From contig JFHB01000011.1 in assembly GCA_000729835.1 (NCBI GenBank), positions 186,001 through 250,000 on the forward strand: a DNA stretch of 64,000 nt. The letters run 5' to 3'. The notes beneath the pieces were generated by a model. The model was not told the DNA's origin, did no database searches, and saw nothing but the letters and a program-made list of their open reading frames with translations. The DNA is from Atkinsonella hypoxylon. Its lineage: Eukaryota > Ascomycota > Sordariomycetes > Hypocreales > Clavicipitaceae. The translations under genes were made by a program, and so were the position numbers. Shown here one piece after another: positions 22,559 through 33,094 of this stretch; the stretch's first letter is position 1, and each line of letters starts with the position of its first letter.

Positions 22559-23380
22559 TCAATAACCTGTAGCGCCTGGAGCCTTCTCATCTTTTCGCAA
22601 GCTCGTAAGCACCTCCCGAAAACGCTCTTTCCCAGATCCCGCAGCACCGCCTTGCGTACCCTTGCCGCTGATATCGACGAGTTTAGCAATACGTTCCCAG
22701 CTCGTGCCACCCGATGCAGTGTCCTCACGACTAGCAAGAAATTGCTCGGCCTCTTTTCTAGTCTGCGCAATCCCCTTCTCTTTCTTGGTATTGTAGTTCT
22801 CGTAGAAGTCGTCGATATTTTGTTGTGCTTCTTTGATGATCTCCTCGCGTTGGGCGGCGAATTGTTCTGCACGTTTAGCAATCTGAGCATCGCGCTGCTC
22901 CCGCCATTGTCTGATGACTTCAGGCTCTTCTTCGTTTTCGATCTGAGTCTGGTAGCCCGAGTTATAGCTGACAGATGGCCCCGTGATTGAACTGCCAGCT
23001 GGTAGACCACCAATTCCCTGGAATAGTGTGAGCTCTCCCTTCCAATAGGGGATGTGAAACAAGGATACATACTGCCGATGGGTTTGCAAGGTCTGGAAAT
23101 TGCGACTCAAATGAGGACTCTCCCGCTGTATCCTGACCTAGCAAATCACCAGTGGGTTCAACGAGTGCAGCATCGTCGCTAGTTATGAATTGATTGGCAT
23201 CATCGCCTAGAACGGCCTTTTCTCTTGCGAGAAAGTCGTCAGCCGATGGCTCAACAGAGGTATCTTTGATTTCCGTTTGCGCTTGAAGAACGATTAGCAG
23301 GTTAGCTGGAGCAAGTTGGGTCCATTGAAATGCACACCTCCGGCATCAAAATCATCAATGGAAGGAAATCTGTCTGCCAT
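22559..23380 (-). CDS. CLC1: Clathrin light chain
   Basis: Regulatory subunit of the clathrin coat. Structure: complement(join(22559..23017,23073..23281,23338..23380)), 236 residues. The two introns are 55 and 56 nt, GT-AG, with joins DDFDAGAQTEIKDTS and DLANPSAGIGGLPAG. The N-terminus MADRFPSIDDFD and the acidic region up to about residue 130 fit the family. The centre is a long charged coiled coil (PEVIRQWREQRDAQIAKR, IIKEAQQNIDDFYENYN) that binds the heavy chain. The C-terminus has DTASGGTSWERIAKLVDIS and FREVLTSLRKDE, which are highly conserved in fungal light chains. Confidence 0.96.
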
Positions 23381-24027
23381 TTTTCTTCACTATATCAGGA
23401 TGTTCTGATCATATGTGGGTTTTTCAGAGGACAAGCTCGCTCTTGTCGTGATGCTGGCAGCTTGTTTGTATAGCCCGCTGGTGACGGGTGACCAATTACA
23501 CTCCACAGCTGTCCGTAGTTATTCACCTACCCTACGAAGTGGAGGTTTCAGTCAATTGTGCGGTTTTGCCGGGCGGTACGGAGTAAATAGCTACATAATG
23601 CGCTTTATAAAGCACAAAGCCCACACTATTGCATATGACGGGGTGCGTAATGTCATGCGATGGAGGTTCGCGCATTTATTACAAAAGGCATATTACATCC
23701 TTGGGAACGCTGTCATTTCGCAATAGCGTGTCTTGCTCGAAAGGAACACATCATCTTCGAATAATGCACGTTATTTGCCTGGACTTATAATTGGGAAAGG
23801 CTTTGAAATTGATATTAACTGCAGGTGTCATTGCTGGTGTTTGTCGACCAGCCTGGCTACTCAACAGCCCTCACCATTCACGTCTTTGTGGCAGTCGCTT
23901 CGAGTGCAATACAGACCAAATAGCTCAAGCACAGACAAGCATCGTTTTTGTATGGTGCGCATTTAAGAACTACTCAGTTGCTCTCCTGAATTATTGCTAT
24001 CTTAATTTTGCAATTCGCGTCTCGACG
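23381..24027. promoter_or_regulatory. Divergent promoter region CLC1 / RTT103
   Basis: 647 bp between divergent starts. It holds one TACGGAGTA 9-mer at 23577-23585. No coding frame is supported. Confidence 0.45.
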
Positions 24028-25440
24028 ATGGCCTACAACGACGACTCGGTTCTTGCGCGGCTTTCATCCCTCAATGAAAGCCATGACAGCATCGCCACTG
24101 CAGCTCAGTGGATTATGTTCCACCGGTCAGTCTTATCTCAACGCACTTGGGGCCTATAATCATTCTAACATCGCCACATCGCTCAGCCGTCATGCTGATA
24201 GAACCGTTCAACTTTGGATGCAACGATTGAAAGATTCCTCCAGCACCAAACGATTGAGTTTAATGTATTTGGCAAATGGTAGAGATATTGCTTCATACTT
24301 AATATAGGCAATGCTTGTAGAGGGCTGTTTACTAACAATATGTCGCTTTACTACAGAAGTCGTGCAACAATCAAGAATTCGCCATAAAGAGGACTTTGTG
24401 ATTGCGTTTTCTCCCATCGTCGCTGAAGCAACGTCCTTAGCGTACAAAGGCGCCCCCGCTGAAATCCAAGCAAAACTTCGCCGCGTAGTGGATGTTTGGA
24501 AAGATAGGTCCATCTTCGAAATTCCTATACAGAAGGCCATCGAGGCTCGACTTGAAGGTAGGTGCAAGAGCGAGACATAGTTTGAAGATGGCGAATGCAG
24601 GATTGATGTTGTGCCACGACATTTTTAACCAGAAAATTCGATGCTAAGATTATTGCAGAACTTGACAAAGCTCGAGGCACTCCAAGGGCTGGTTTTGGCG
24701 GTTCACCTTTCGGCAGTAGCTCTGTGCCAACTGAGCTTACACCGTTGGTCACTTCTCATCAGAAAGTGACGAAGTTGAGCGCGCCGGCTACAACAACCAC
24801 TGCGTCTGCGATCGAAGAGTACGATAAGCAGCTACATCCCGAAAATGCGGTTCCTTCAGCACCAGTCTATGCTGCTCGTTTGAATGGTCTTCTGAAGACG
24901 CTCGCAAACGCTGAGAATGCCGTTGCAGAATGTGTCAAAGCTCGTGAAGATCTCGTTTCGAGCTTGGAGAAGCTCCTAGACACAAACCGAGACGCCTTGA
25001 CCCGCGACAAAAGAACAGCAGAAGACTTACGAGGGCGCAAAAAAAATATAGAAGACAAAAAACAACAAGTCGAGGTGGCCATAATGCGAGCACTTGGCCC
25101 CGCCGAGAGCAATGGAACATCAGGAGAGTGCGACCTCGAAAGTCCCGCCCCAGAACCAGATCGACCAGAGATGGAGGCTCTTACTCCTCCTTCCATACAA
25201 GACGATCAATCTGCGATACCGTTGAAGGCGTCAGATGAAGTATGGTCTACTTTACCCACCAATACAATCACTCCCGGAAACCAAGAATTCGGTCTCTCTT
25301 ACCAATCCATTCCTGTTTCCGCCAACGGATCCAACAAAAGACGATGCATTGAAGATTCTGGAGAATTTCCCGATCTGGCTGGTGATGATGGTATTGATGC
25401 CGAAGTTGCGCGAATGCTGAAAGAAGGTGGGGATGCTTAA
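24028..25440 (+). CDS. RTT103: RTT103-type CID domain protein (RNA polymerase II CTD binding)
   Basis: Transcription termination factor that binds the phosphorylated CTD of RNA polymerase II. Structure: join(24028..24125,24187..24278,24357..24557,24659..25440), 390 residues; introns of 61, 78 and 101 nt, all GT-AG. Joins give WIMFHRRHADRTVQLWMQRL, LMYLANEVVQQSRIRHK and EARLEELDKARGTPRAGFGG, all continuous with the family. Residues 1-135 form the CTD-interacting domain (MAYNDDSVLARLSSLNESHD, LWMQRLK, VVDVWKDRSIFEIP). A coiled coil (about 205-285) follows, rich in Glu and Lys, then a Pro/Ser-rich tail ending with an acidic segment (FPDLAGDDGIDAEVARML). This is the RTT103/RPRD architecture. Confidence 0.92.
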
Positions 25441-26175
25441 GTAGGAGATACATTACCAATATGGCCATGCATGCATGGACCTTAGCTTCCCAGAGTACAT
25501 TGGGTGCCATCTTTACAAATTTATATCGTTGCAAAATTATTACATGTACACTACAGTCCCATCAGCTCAAAGTGCAGATTATCATTAAATGCAGTATCTT
25601 GTGTACTTATATTTCCAAGCGAAAGGTTCTACGCATTTATTCATCTCTTGGAGTTGGAGCGCAGATGGAGATGTATTAACAGAATGACGGTGTGTATATG
25701 GAATGCCAATGCGTGCGTCTTGCCGAAAAGCTCCAGCCAGGCTAGAGATGACGAGCTTAATGCAGATTAAGTCCCTACGTGAAGGTGAGTAGGTAAGTCA
25801 ATCAACAAATTGATGGCTCAACCTACCCGTGCATCATCAACCGTCGCGAATTTATCCCATGATTTATGATTTACAGTGTTGCAAAATCGACCTGACCGGC
25901 GAGCGATGACAAACGTTTCCGCCGGAAAAGCAACAGCTTCTGGGGCAATGTCCTAGGAAGATGACTTGTTGTTGGCCGCCCCCCCCCCCCCACCTTTTGC
26001 GGCCCACGTCTATCTTAACCACCTCCGTATGACGGCATGCTAATTGTTCTTACCCGGTATTTTACATGCACAAGGCAACATCGCAGATTTTCATCGGCCC
26101 AGCTTGATCTGACATGCTCTTTGGCAATTATCATGCAGCACTCTCAGATCCTCTAAATAGCTCTCTTCTTGAAAC
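25441..26175. promoter_or_regulatory. Intergenic region upstream of the MDL1-type gene
   Basis: 735 bp. Contains a run of 13 C at 25979-25991. Otherwise no structure beyond the 3' end of RTT103 and the presumed promoter of the ABC transporter. Confidence 0.45.
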
Positions 26176-28533
26176 ATGGTGACTGCTGCCGCCCGGCGGG
26201 CGCTTCCGTCAACACTCGAACTCGTATGCTTTTCCAAGGCCTCAGCGAACCGTCAGATACTACATACTTCGTTTCCGCGAGTGAGGTTATTCCACAAAGG
26301 GCTCTTGAATCACGGTTTCTGGCCGCAAATCTCAATTGCCACCATTGGCACGTTCAGCGATCAAACGCGACGAGTTTGTGCGACATCTATTCGACGAGAC
26401 GATGTTGAAGGAGCGCTCCCTCAGCAGCACCGAAAATTATCATGCGTTCGATATTTCGCAACGAGTCATCACATGCTTCAAGCAACGCTACCCAAAACAG
26501 CGACAACAGACAAAGGGGTAGCCTCGAACAATCTCCCTGAAGAGAACTTGGATGAAAACAAAGATTGGGACTTTGCAAAAAGCGACAAGGCCGCACAAGC
26601 TGCGCAGGTAAATCTGTCAGCGAGGCTGTCGAGGGATGGTAAATCCCAGAGCAAGGCTGGTGTAGGGGAGATTTGGAGGCTTATCAAGATTGCCCGGCCG
26701 GAGATTCGTTGGCTAGCTGTGGCATTTTTCTTCCTTGTGATATCATCCAGTGTCACGATGTCAATCCCCTTTTCTGTTGGGCGCATCTTGGACTTGGCAA
26801 CCAAAGGTGAAGCCGAAGACGTGCGCTTGTTTGGGTTAACCTTGAATCAATTCTTTTTTGGACTTGGTGCAATCTTGACTATCGGAGCCATAGCAAATTT
26901 TGGCAGAGTCATTCTATTGCGCATTGTTGGCGAGAGGGTCGTTGCCAGACTTCGGTCACAACTCTACAGGCGAACCTATGTTCAAGATGCGGAATTCTTC
27001 GACGCAAATCGTGTGGGAGATCTCATTTCGCGACTGAGTTCTGACACGGTCATCGTTGGAAAGTCGGTGACACAGAATCTCAGCGACGGACTTCGTGCTC
27101 TTTTCAGCGGTGGCGCTGGGTTTGCCATTATGATATGGACCAGTCCAAAGCTAACCGGGCTGCTTCTGCTTATGTTTCCTCCCATTGCTATTGGGGCAGT
27201 TATATACGGCCGCACAATTCGAAACATTAGTAGGTCGATACAAAAAAATCTGGGAACACTGACAAAAATTGCTGAAGAGCGTCTTGGAAATGTCAAGACA
27301 AGCCAGGCCTTCGTCGGAGAGATTCAGGAGGTTCACCGTTACAACAAACAAATTCGACGAATATTTGCGCTTGGCAAAAAAGAATCCCTCGTTGCCGCAA
27401 CCTTCTTCGCCTCTACTGGATGGGCTGGCAATATGACCATACTCGCGATGCTCATTGTAGGTGGCGGCTTTGTGCGCTCCGGTGCTATGTCTCTAGGAGA
27501 CCTCACATCATTCATGATGTACACCGCATTTGCTGGCTCTAGTCTATTTGGCCTCTCTGGTTTTTACTCGGAACTCATGAAGGGCGTCGGTGCTGCTAGC
27601 AGACTCTTCGAGCTTCAAGATCGCCGTCCGGGCATCCATCAAACAGTTGGTGTCCCGGTGAAATCTGCGCAAGGTCCTATCAAATTTCATAACGTGAGTT
27701 TCGCATATCCAACACGGCCAGCTGTCAAAATCTTCAACGGTCTAAATTTCGAAATACCATCTGGAAGCAACGTTTGCGTTGTAGGCCCGTCTGGTGGAGG
27801 CAAATCTACTTTTGCTTCACTGCTACTCAGATTCTATAATCCAACATCAGGGTCGATCACAATCAACGGAGTTGACATTTCAACCATGAATGTGAAATCT
27901 CTCAGAAGACGAATTGGCATGGTATCCCAAGAACCAGTTCTGTTCTCCGGCACAATCGCAGAAAATATTGCCTATGGGAAGCCTCATGCCTCGCGAGCGG
28001 AGATTATCGCTGCTGCCCGAAGAGCGAATTGCAACTTTATCAGCGATTTGCCTGATGGTCTTGAAACGCAGGTTGGGGCTAGGGGATCTCAATTGTCTGG
28101 TGGGCAAAAACAACGCATAGCCATAGCCCGTGCATTGCTAAAAGATCCCGATATTTTGATATTGGACGAAGCCACATCAGCACTGGATGCAGAATCAGAG
28201 ACATTGGTAAACGAAGCTCTCGCAGGACTTCTACGTGGACACAACACCACCATTTCCATCGCGCATCGATTGTCGACTATCAAGCGATCAGATCAGATCA
28301 TCGTTCTTAACGCAGAAGGCAAGGTGGCTGAGATAGGAAGCTACGCTCAACTTGCTGCAGACGAAGGAAGTGCCTTCAATAAATTGATGGAATGGCAGAT
28401 GAGTGGAGGCGAAATTCCTGACAGCAGGCAATCCGACTCTGGCCCCAATATTACCGAAGCCGAAGAGCTAGAAGAAGGGGATGACGTGAACGAAGGTGAG
28501 AGAGACGACTTTACCGGTCGATCGTCGCAATAG
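26176..28533 (+). CDS. MDL1: Mitochondrial ABC half-transporter, MDL1 type
   Basis: Intronless, 785 residues; ATG 26176 in a good context. The N-terminal 110 residues are Arg/Ser/Ala-rich with few acids, consistent with a mitochondrial targeting sequence. The membrane domain runs about 175-460 (six helices, starting IRWLAVAFFFLVISSSVTMS). The nucleotide-binding domain has Walker A GPSGGGKST near 537, the Q-loop in MVSQEPVLFSG, the signature LSGGQ near 640, Walker B ILILDEATSALD near 658 and the H-loop IAHRLST near 695, all intact. This half-transporter layout and NBD match the MDL1/ABCB10 group, which exports peptides from the mitochondrial matrix. The tail after about 735 is acidic. MDL2 is a possible alternative. 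Confidence 0.9.
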   Translation: MVTAAARRALPSTLELVCFSKASANRQILHTSFPRVRLFHKGLLNHGFWPQISIATIGTFSDQTRRVCATSIRRDDVEGALPQQHRKLSCVRYFATSHHMLQATLPKTATTDKGVASNNLPEENLDENKDWDFAKSDKAAQAAQVNLSARLSRDGKSQSKAGVGEIWRLIKIARPEIRWLAVAFFFLVISSSVTMSIPFSVGRILDLATKGEAEDVRLFGLTLNQFFFGLGAILTIGAIANFGRVILLRIVGERVVARLRSQLYRRTYVQDAEFFDANRVGDLISRLSSDTVIVGKSVTQNLSDGLRALFSGGAGFAIMIWTSPKLTGLLLLMFPPIAIGAVIYGRTIRNISRSIQKNLGTLTKIAEERLGNVKTSQAFVGEIQEVHRYNKQIRRIFALGKKESLVAATFFASTGWAGNMTILAMLIVGGGFVRSGAMSLGDLTSFMMYTAFAGSSLFGLSGFYSELMKGVGAASRLFELQDRRPGIHQTVGVPVKSAQGPIKFHNVSFAYPTRPAVKIFNGLNFEIPSGSNVCVVGPSGGGKSTFASLLLRFYNPTSGSITINGVDISTMNVKSLRRRIGMVSQEPVLFSGTIAENIAYGKPHASRAEIIAAARRANCNFISDLPDGLETQVGARGSQLSGGQKQRIAIARALLKDPDILILDEATSALDAESETLVNEALAGLLRGHNTTISIAHRLSTIKRSDQIIVLNAEGKVAEIGSYAQLAADEGSAFNKLMEWQMSGGEIPDSRQSDSGPNITEAEELEEGDDVNEGERDDFTGRSSQ

Positions 28534-29640
28534 GCAGACCAAGGGCGAGAGGGATGTGGTTCAGAACGGGCTGATCTCTAGAGGCGAAGAAGATGAAGAG
28601 TACTACGGGGGAAAGACTGTTCAGTACCATCAACTCGCATATGGCGAAGAAACGACTGTCCCGAACAGCAGGAAGAACAATGTTCTGTCAGAGTGAAGCA
28701 ACGCCTGTAGATCGTTACTCGGATATGCCTTTTACTTGTATTTCTAGCCTGGGCTGATGATATTTCTAGGTATCTAGCCCTAGGGTTACCTAGGTCAGCT
28801 GGTAAGGATGAACAACTTTTGAGGATGTACTCCGCTCGCAACGAGTTCCCGCCAGACTGTTGTAAAACTTAAACAGCAGGTGGACAACCCAGCTTTGTAA
28901 CGATTTGATTTTAGATATATATGTATATATAGTTATAAGAGATCTAAAAGTGAGTATTTCAACAGAGCAAGACTAGATGGTCTCTTTTTTTTAGTGTGTG
29001 CGTGAAGGGGGAGTTCCCCAGGTCTCTCTTCTCGTCGAAAGATCAGCGCGTGTTGGAAGTAAACGAGTAGAAAACGAGCGAACGCAGAACAGCATTGAAC
29101 TTTGCGGTCCCTGATGATCAACTTGTGGAAGCAAGGGTTGATTGGTAGAAATATAATATTGGATCCACCTCCCAAAACACGTGTCCGTTATCCCCCTCTA
29201 CATCTACACTAATCCACTAAATTTATAGTTACTTTCGAAATGTAGGGCGTATGGGTCATAGTATCACAATACTCCTCAAAGAATAAGCGTCTGTACTATG
29301 TAGTCCTTTAGCGGGGAACTGCAAAACTGTGTGCACTAGTTACTCCGTACCCCTCCCTAGCTTTGGAGTGGCAGTCACATGCTTCTATTATTCTATTATA
29401 GGCCACGCCGCACCAGCCGCAGGACTTTGAAACGTAGAGCTGGGGTTACTTCATTCATTCGCGTAAAACAAGTACATCACTTAAGACACATCCAGGAGCC
29501 CGAAAATAACCCAATAAAGAGCCTTGTGATTTATAAGCAACAGGTACGTTTCACACGTTCCTGTCCTCCTGGATACCCACATAAACGTGAGGCGTACAAC
29601 TTAAAGACAACGTTGCAGAGCACGGTATATTTTCAGCAAC
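28534..29640. other. Intergenic region upstream of the lipase-like gene
   Basis: 1.1 kb, moderately AT-rich. It holds an ACCTAGGT palindrome at 28788 within CTAGGTATCTAGCCCTAGGG-type sequence, a TATATATGTATATATAG run near 28914, and TACTCCGTACCCCTC at 29341, a 15-mer repeated exactly at 43981. No gene seen. Confidence 0.5.
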
Positions 29641-30627
29641 ATGTCCAAGGTAGATGAAGGCCAGTTTGTACTCAACGATACTACCTTTTACTCAAAAACC
29701 TGGACAGTTCGTAATTTGACCTAGATCAAATATTGTAATTGAAGTGTTGCTGACACATCCTACCAGCCGGAAGGCCGTATCGTGGCCAAACTTATCTTCG
29801 TTCATGGATTCAACGAGCACATAAATCGCTACAACGAGTTTTTTCCAAATCTTGCACATGGAGGAATTCAGGTTTTCGGATGGGATCAGCGAGGCTGGGG
29901 CCGGAGTGTCACCAAGCCCGCACATAAAGGTCTGACCGGCCCAACTTCACAAGTGGTAGCTGAGGTCGCTGCCTTCATCAAAGATAAGCTGCCACCTCGA
30001 GATGATACATCTGCAGTGCCGGTTTTCGTGATGGGCCACTCAATGGGCGGCGGCGAGATCTTGACCTTGGCAGGCGATTCGCAGTACATTGACCTCGTCC
30101 GTCAAGTTCGAGGCTGGATCCTGGAATGTCCCTTGGTTGGGTTCCCAGCTGGTGAAGAGCCTAGCAGCATTAAGGTATTCGCTGGTCGCCTAATCAGGCG
30201 GCTGCTACCCAAGCAGCAGCTGAAACACGTTGTTCCGCCTGAGTATGTCAGTCGGGATGAGGCTGTGGTTCGGTCAGTGCGAGATGATCCTTTATGTCAT
30301 AACACAGGAACGCTTGAGGGTTTAGCTTCGTTGTTGGATCGAACTTTGCTGCTATCCTCCGGCCGAATCACGCTGGGAAAACAGGTCCAAAGTGTCTTGT
30401 TGACCTGCGGGACACATGACAAAATCTGCTGCTCTGATGCTGCAATGTCTTTTCTCCAAAATCAGCACAACGTGGAGGACAAGACCATCAAATCATACGA
30501 CGGAGCGTATCATCAACTTCATACCGATCATTGTAAAGATGCATTTGCCCATGATGTTGTTGCTTGGATTTTGGAGCGGTCGAGAAAAGACGACAGATCT
30601 ACCGAAACTCTTGGAGCCAAGCTCTAG
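29641..30627 (+). CDS. Monoacylglycerol-lipase-like serine hydrolase (YJU3/MGLL type)
   Basis: Alpha/beta hydrolase predicted to cleave monoacylglycerols. Structure: join(29641..29706,29767..30627), 308 residues; a 60-nt intron with GTTCGT donor and ACCAG acceptor. Splicing supplies the N-terminus MSKVDEGQFVLNDTTFYSKT and joins it to PEGRIVAKLIFVHGFNEH; the second exon has no ATG upstream of the conserved HG motif. FVHGFNEHINRYNEFFPNLA gives the oxyanion-hole HG. The nucleophile is in GHSMGGG near residue 147, the acid is probably in LLTCGTHDKICC, and the histidine lies in YDGAYHQLHTD near 287. Length and motif order match YJU3/MGLL. Substrate is inferred from the family. Confidence 0.88.
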
Positions 30628-31104
30628 GGACGGATGCCATGAATATGGCGCATTGATTGCTAGCGTGGCGATCGCAGCCATGCTAGCCACAGTTACACCT
30701 CTGATTTTCCGGTTTGGAGATTCTCAATACCTTTCGTGGTCATTCCTCTCTCGAGCTCTTGCCCGAAGGATGTGTTTTCAACCTGCAGGGTAGCTTCTTG
30801 CTTAATCCGTCGAGTAATTTAAAATTTAAATAAGGTTCTTACACGCCAGATCCATCCTAGCATCGTGGTAAATCAGATAAATCAGGCTTAGCACTATACG
30901 CTTCGTGCAACTTAGTAGCGTGCAGCAAGTAATATACAAGAGGAAAGAATCTAAAGTATAAATATTAGACATGTATGTGTAATTTAATAAATAGATTATA
31001 TCCTCTAGAATAGATCCATAGGGTGGCCTTAGTCACAAAAATTCAGGTTTTGGCACAGTTGTAGGTGGAGTCGCCTGTACTGAGTACCTACCTCCTAATA
31101 CACA
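30628..31104. other. AT-rich 3' region of the lipase-like gene
   Basis: 477 bp, visibly AT-rich around 30820-31010 (AATTTAAAATTTAAATAAGG and similar). No gene seen. It borders the inverted-repeat element starting at about 31105. Confidence 0.4.
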
Positions 31105-31434
31105 CAAGCCGACCATGCCCCCCCCGCCCACTGTAACCCCTTGTAACATGACCTGGCCATCACCAAGTGACTTCGCCTAACCATTAAAGATACCTCAGCT
31201 GACCATTCTCACCCTAATTTTAGCCCTTATTTAAAAAAAAAAATGTATAAAATACCGTTTCTAACCCTAACTTAATTTAACTTAACCCTAAGCCCTATCC
31301 ACTAACCCTAACCATACATCTACTAGGTATTAGATTAGATAAGGTCATCTAATGGTTAGGCGAGGTCACTTAGTGGTGGTTAGGTCAGGTTACAAAGAGG
31401 GGGGGGGGGGGGGGGGGGCGTATGGTCGGGTTGT
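31105..31434. mobile_element. Inverted-repeat element with telomere-like motifs (MITE-like)
   Basis: A 330-bp unit bounded by imperfect inverted repeats of about 80 nt. The left arm begins ACAAGCCGACCATGCC; the right arm, read in reverse, begins ACAACCCGACCATACG. Both contain a C-tract, TTGTAACxTGACC, AAGTGACxTCGCCTAACC and ATTA in the same order. Differences are mainly C/T and G/A transitions. The right C-tract is a run of 20 G on the plus strand (31399-31418). The centre has TAACCCTAA-type motifs at about 31261, 31283 and 31302 and an A-run. No coding capacity and no clear target-site duplication. Probably a nonautonomous element or fold-back repeat altered by mutation; the class is unknown. 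Confidence 0.65.
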
Positions 31435-31699
31435 CCCCTCACCTTTAGCGTTGCTAGCCAATTAAATTGCGCTTTTTCAGCATTGCCGTTGATGCTAGAT
31501 CCATCTAACGCCCAACTGCCTTCTAGTCTTAATCCCAAGTGGTTTCTATCCTACCTATGTAATGCGCCGTCTTGTTCGAGTTCTCAACCTAACAATCCTC
31601 TTGTGACAAGCTCAACCGAATATCTCTTTCATATTCTCTTCTCCCCGCACTTGCTCTCCAATTCACAGGTGAGCCTAGATAATTCCAGGAACCGGTACC

Positions 31700-33094
31700 A
31701 TGCTTCCTGATGCGAGCAACACCATAACTCACCATCCATCCATCTTCCACCTCCACCAGCTTTCGTCGCCTAGCCGAAGCAGTTCTCTTTCACCCGCTCG
31801 CCAAAATCATCAAAACCATCATCAAAACCAGCGCCAGGCCGCCAGCACTGCCATAGAATGTCTTTCGCCTACTGGTCAGCAACATGAACGTCACCCTTCG
31901 CATGCGACCGATGTGGAAAGTCAGATGACTGCAGGTCCCAACTCAAGGCTGCCTCTAGTCAATTTTGAAAGCGATCCATACGGACTATCGTTCTCCTACA
32001 AAACAGAATCCGACCTAGACCAGATCAAAGCCAACTCATCTCGTAAGAGGCATCAGGTCCTCGCTGACACCAAGAATGCGAAAGAGCCCAAACAGGACGC
32101 TCGCAAAATTCGAGGCTTTTACAAAAATCAAAATGCTGCTATTGAGCGCATGTTAAAATCGGTCGAGGAGCACCGTGCTGAAGCCCGTCAAGAGCAGGGT
32201 GAAGACCAGCTCAAGTTCCGCATTGCTATTTACGGCTCTCTCGCCGCAAATATACTTCTGACAGCACTACAGCTCTATGCAGCAATTTCTTCAGGATCAC
32301 TCTCCTTGTTCACGACCATGGCTGATGCTGTATTCGACCCTCTAAGTACACTGACCCTCATTTTGTCTAACCGGGCCATCAAGCGAGTCGATCCTCGCCG
32401 TTTCCCAGCAGGCAAAGCCAGGCTCGAGACAGTCGGTAACATCATCTTTTGCTTCATGATGACATCCGTTTCTCTCATTATTATCGCATTTGCAGCCCAA
32501 GAGCTATCCAAGAATGATTCAGCCAAGGAATTTCACTTGCCGTCTGTCATATCTGTGTGTGCTGCGTTTTTAACCAAATTCTCGCTGTTCTTGTATTGCT
32601 GGTCCATCAAGGACAAGTACAGTCAAGTCAATATACTTTGGCAGGATCACCGAAACGACCTTTTGATCAACGGATTTGGAATACTGACCTCTGTCGGAGG
32701 CGCCAAGCTTGAATGGTGGATCGACCCCATGGGTGCAATCTTCCTATCTCTGTTAATCTCTATGATCTGGCTCCGGACTGCTTTCAACGAATTCTTGCTG
32801 CTAGTGGGCGTGGTGGCCTCAGTAGATATGCAACAACTTATCACATATGTGTGTTTGACACATTCCCCGAACGTGCAGGGTATTGACACTGTCAGAGTGT
32901 ACCACTCGGGTCCTAGACTCATAGCCGAGGTAGATATCGTTATGGATCCCTCTGGCACCTTGAAGGAGACTCATGACGTTGCCGAAGAGCTTCAATTCAA
33001 GCTAGAAAGTCTCCCTGACATTGAACGAGCTTATGTTCATATCGATTACGAGACAACACATAAACCAGAACATGCGTACAAGAAAGATATTTGA
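31700..33094 (+). CDS. Cation diffusion facilitator (CDF) metal transporter
   Basis: Divalent metal/proton antiporter, 464 residues, intronless, ATG 31700. A polar, His/Gln-rich N-terminus of about 170 residues precedes the first helix (IAIYGSLAANILLTALQLYA). Metal-site motifs are DxxxD in TMADAVFDP and HxxxD in DHRNDLLIN. The cytosolic domain after about 375 has the ferredoxin-like pattern IDTVRVYHSGPRLIAEVDIV and HDVAEELQFKLESLPDI. DxxxD with a DHRND site suggests the Mn/Fe-type branch rather than the Zn HxxxD/HxxxD type, so manganese is a reasonable but unproven substrate. Membrane location (vacuole, Golgi or plasma membrane) cannot be read from the sequence. Confidence 0.9.
   Translation: MLPDASNTITHHPSIFHLHQLSSPSRSSSLSPARQNHQNHHQNQRQAASTAIECLSPTGQQHERHPSHATDVESQMTAGPNSRLPLVNFESDPYGLSFSYKTESDLDQIKANSSRKRHQVLADTKNAKEPKQDARKIRGFYKNQNAAIERMLKSVEEHRAEARQEQGEDQLKFRIAIYGSLAANILLTALQLYAAISSGSLSLFTTMADAVFDPLSTLTLILSNRAIKRVDPRRFPAGKARLETVGNIIFCFMMTSVSLIIIAFAAQELSKNDSAKEFHLPSVISVCAAFLTKFSLFLYCWSIKDKYSQVNILWQDHRNDLLINGFGILTSVGGAKLEWWIDPMGAIFLSLLISMIWLRTAFNEFLLLVGVVASVDMQQLITYVCLTHSPNVQGIDTVRVYHSGPRLIAEVDIVMDPSGTLKETHDVAEELQFKLESLPDIERAYVHIDYETTHKPEHAYKKDI

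Noticed and set aside
28494..28532. A 39-nt intron that would extend the MDL1 C-terminus
   Set aside because: Shorter than any other intron in the window and lacking a branch site; the unspliced stop at 28531-28533 is kept.
31255..31315. Chromosome end suggested by TAACCCTAA motifs
   Set aside because: Only three imperfect motifs, flanked by normal genes on both sides and inside an inverted-repeat unit, so not a telomere.
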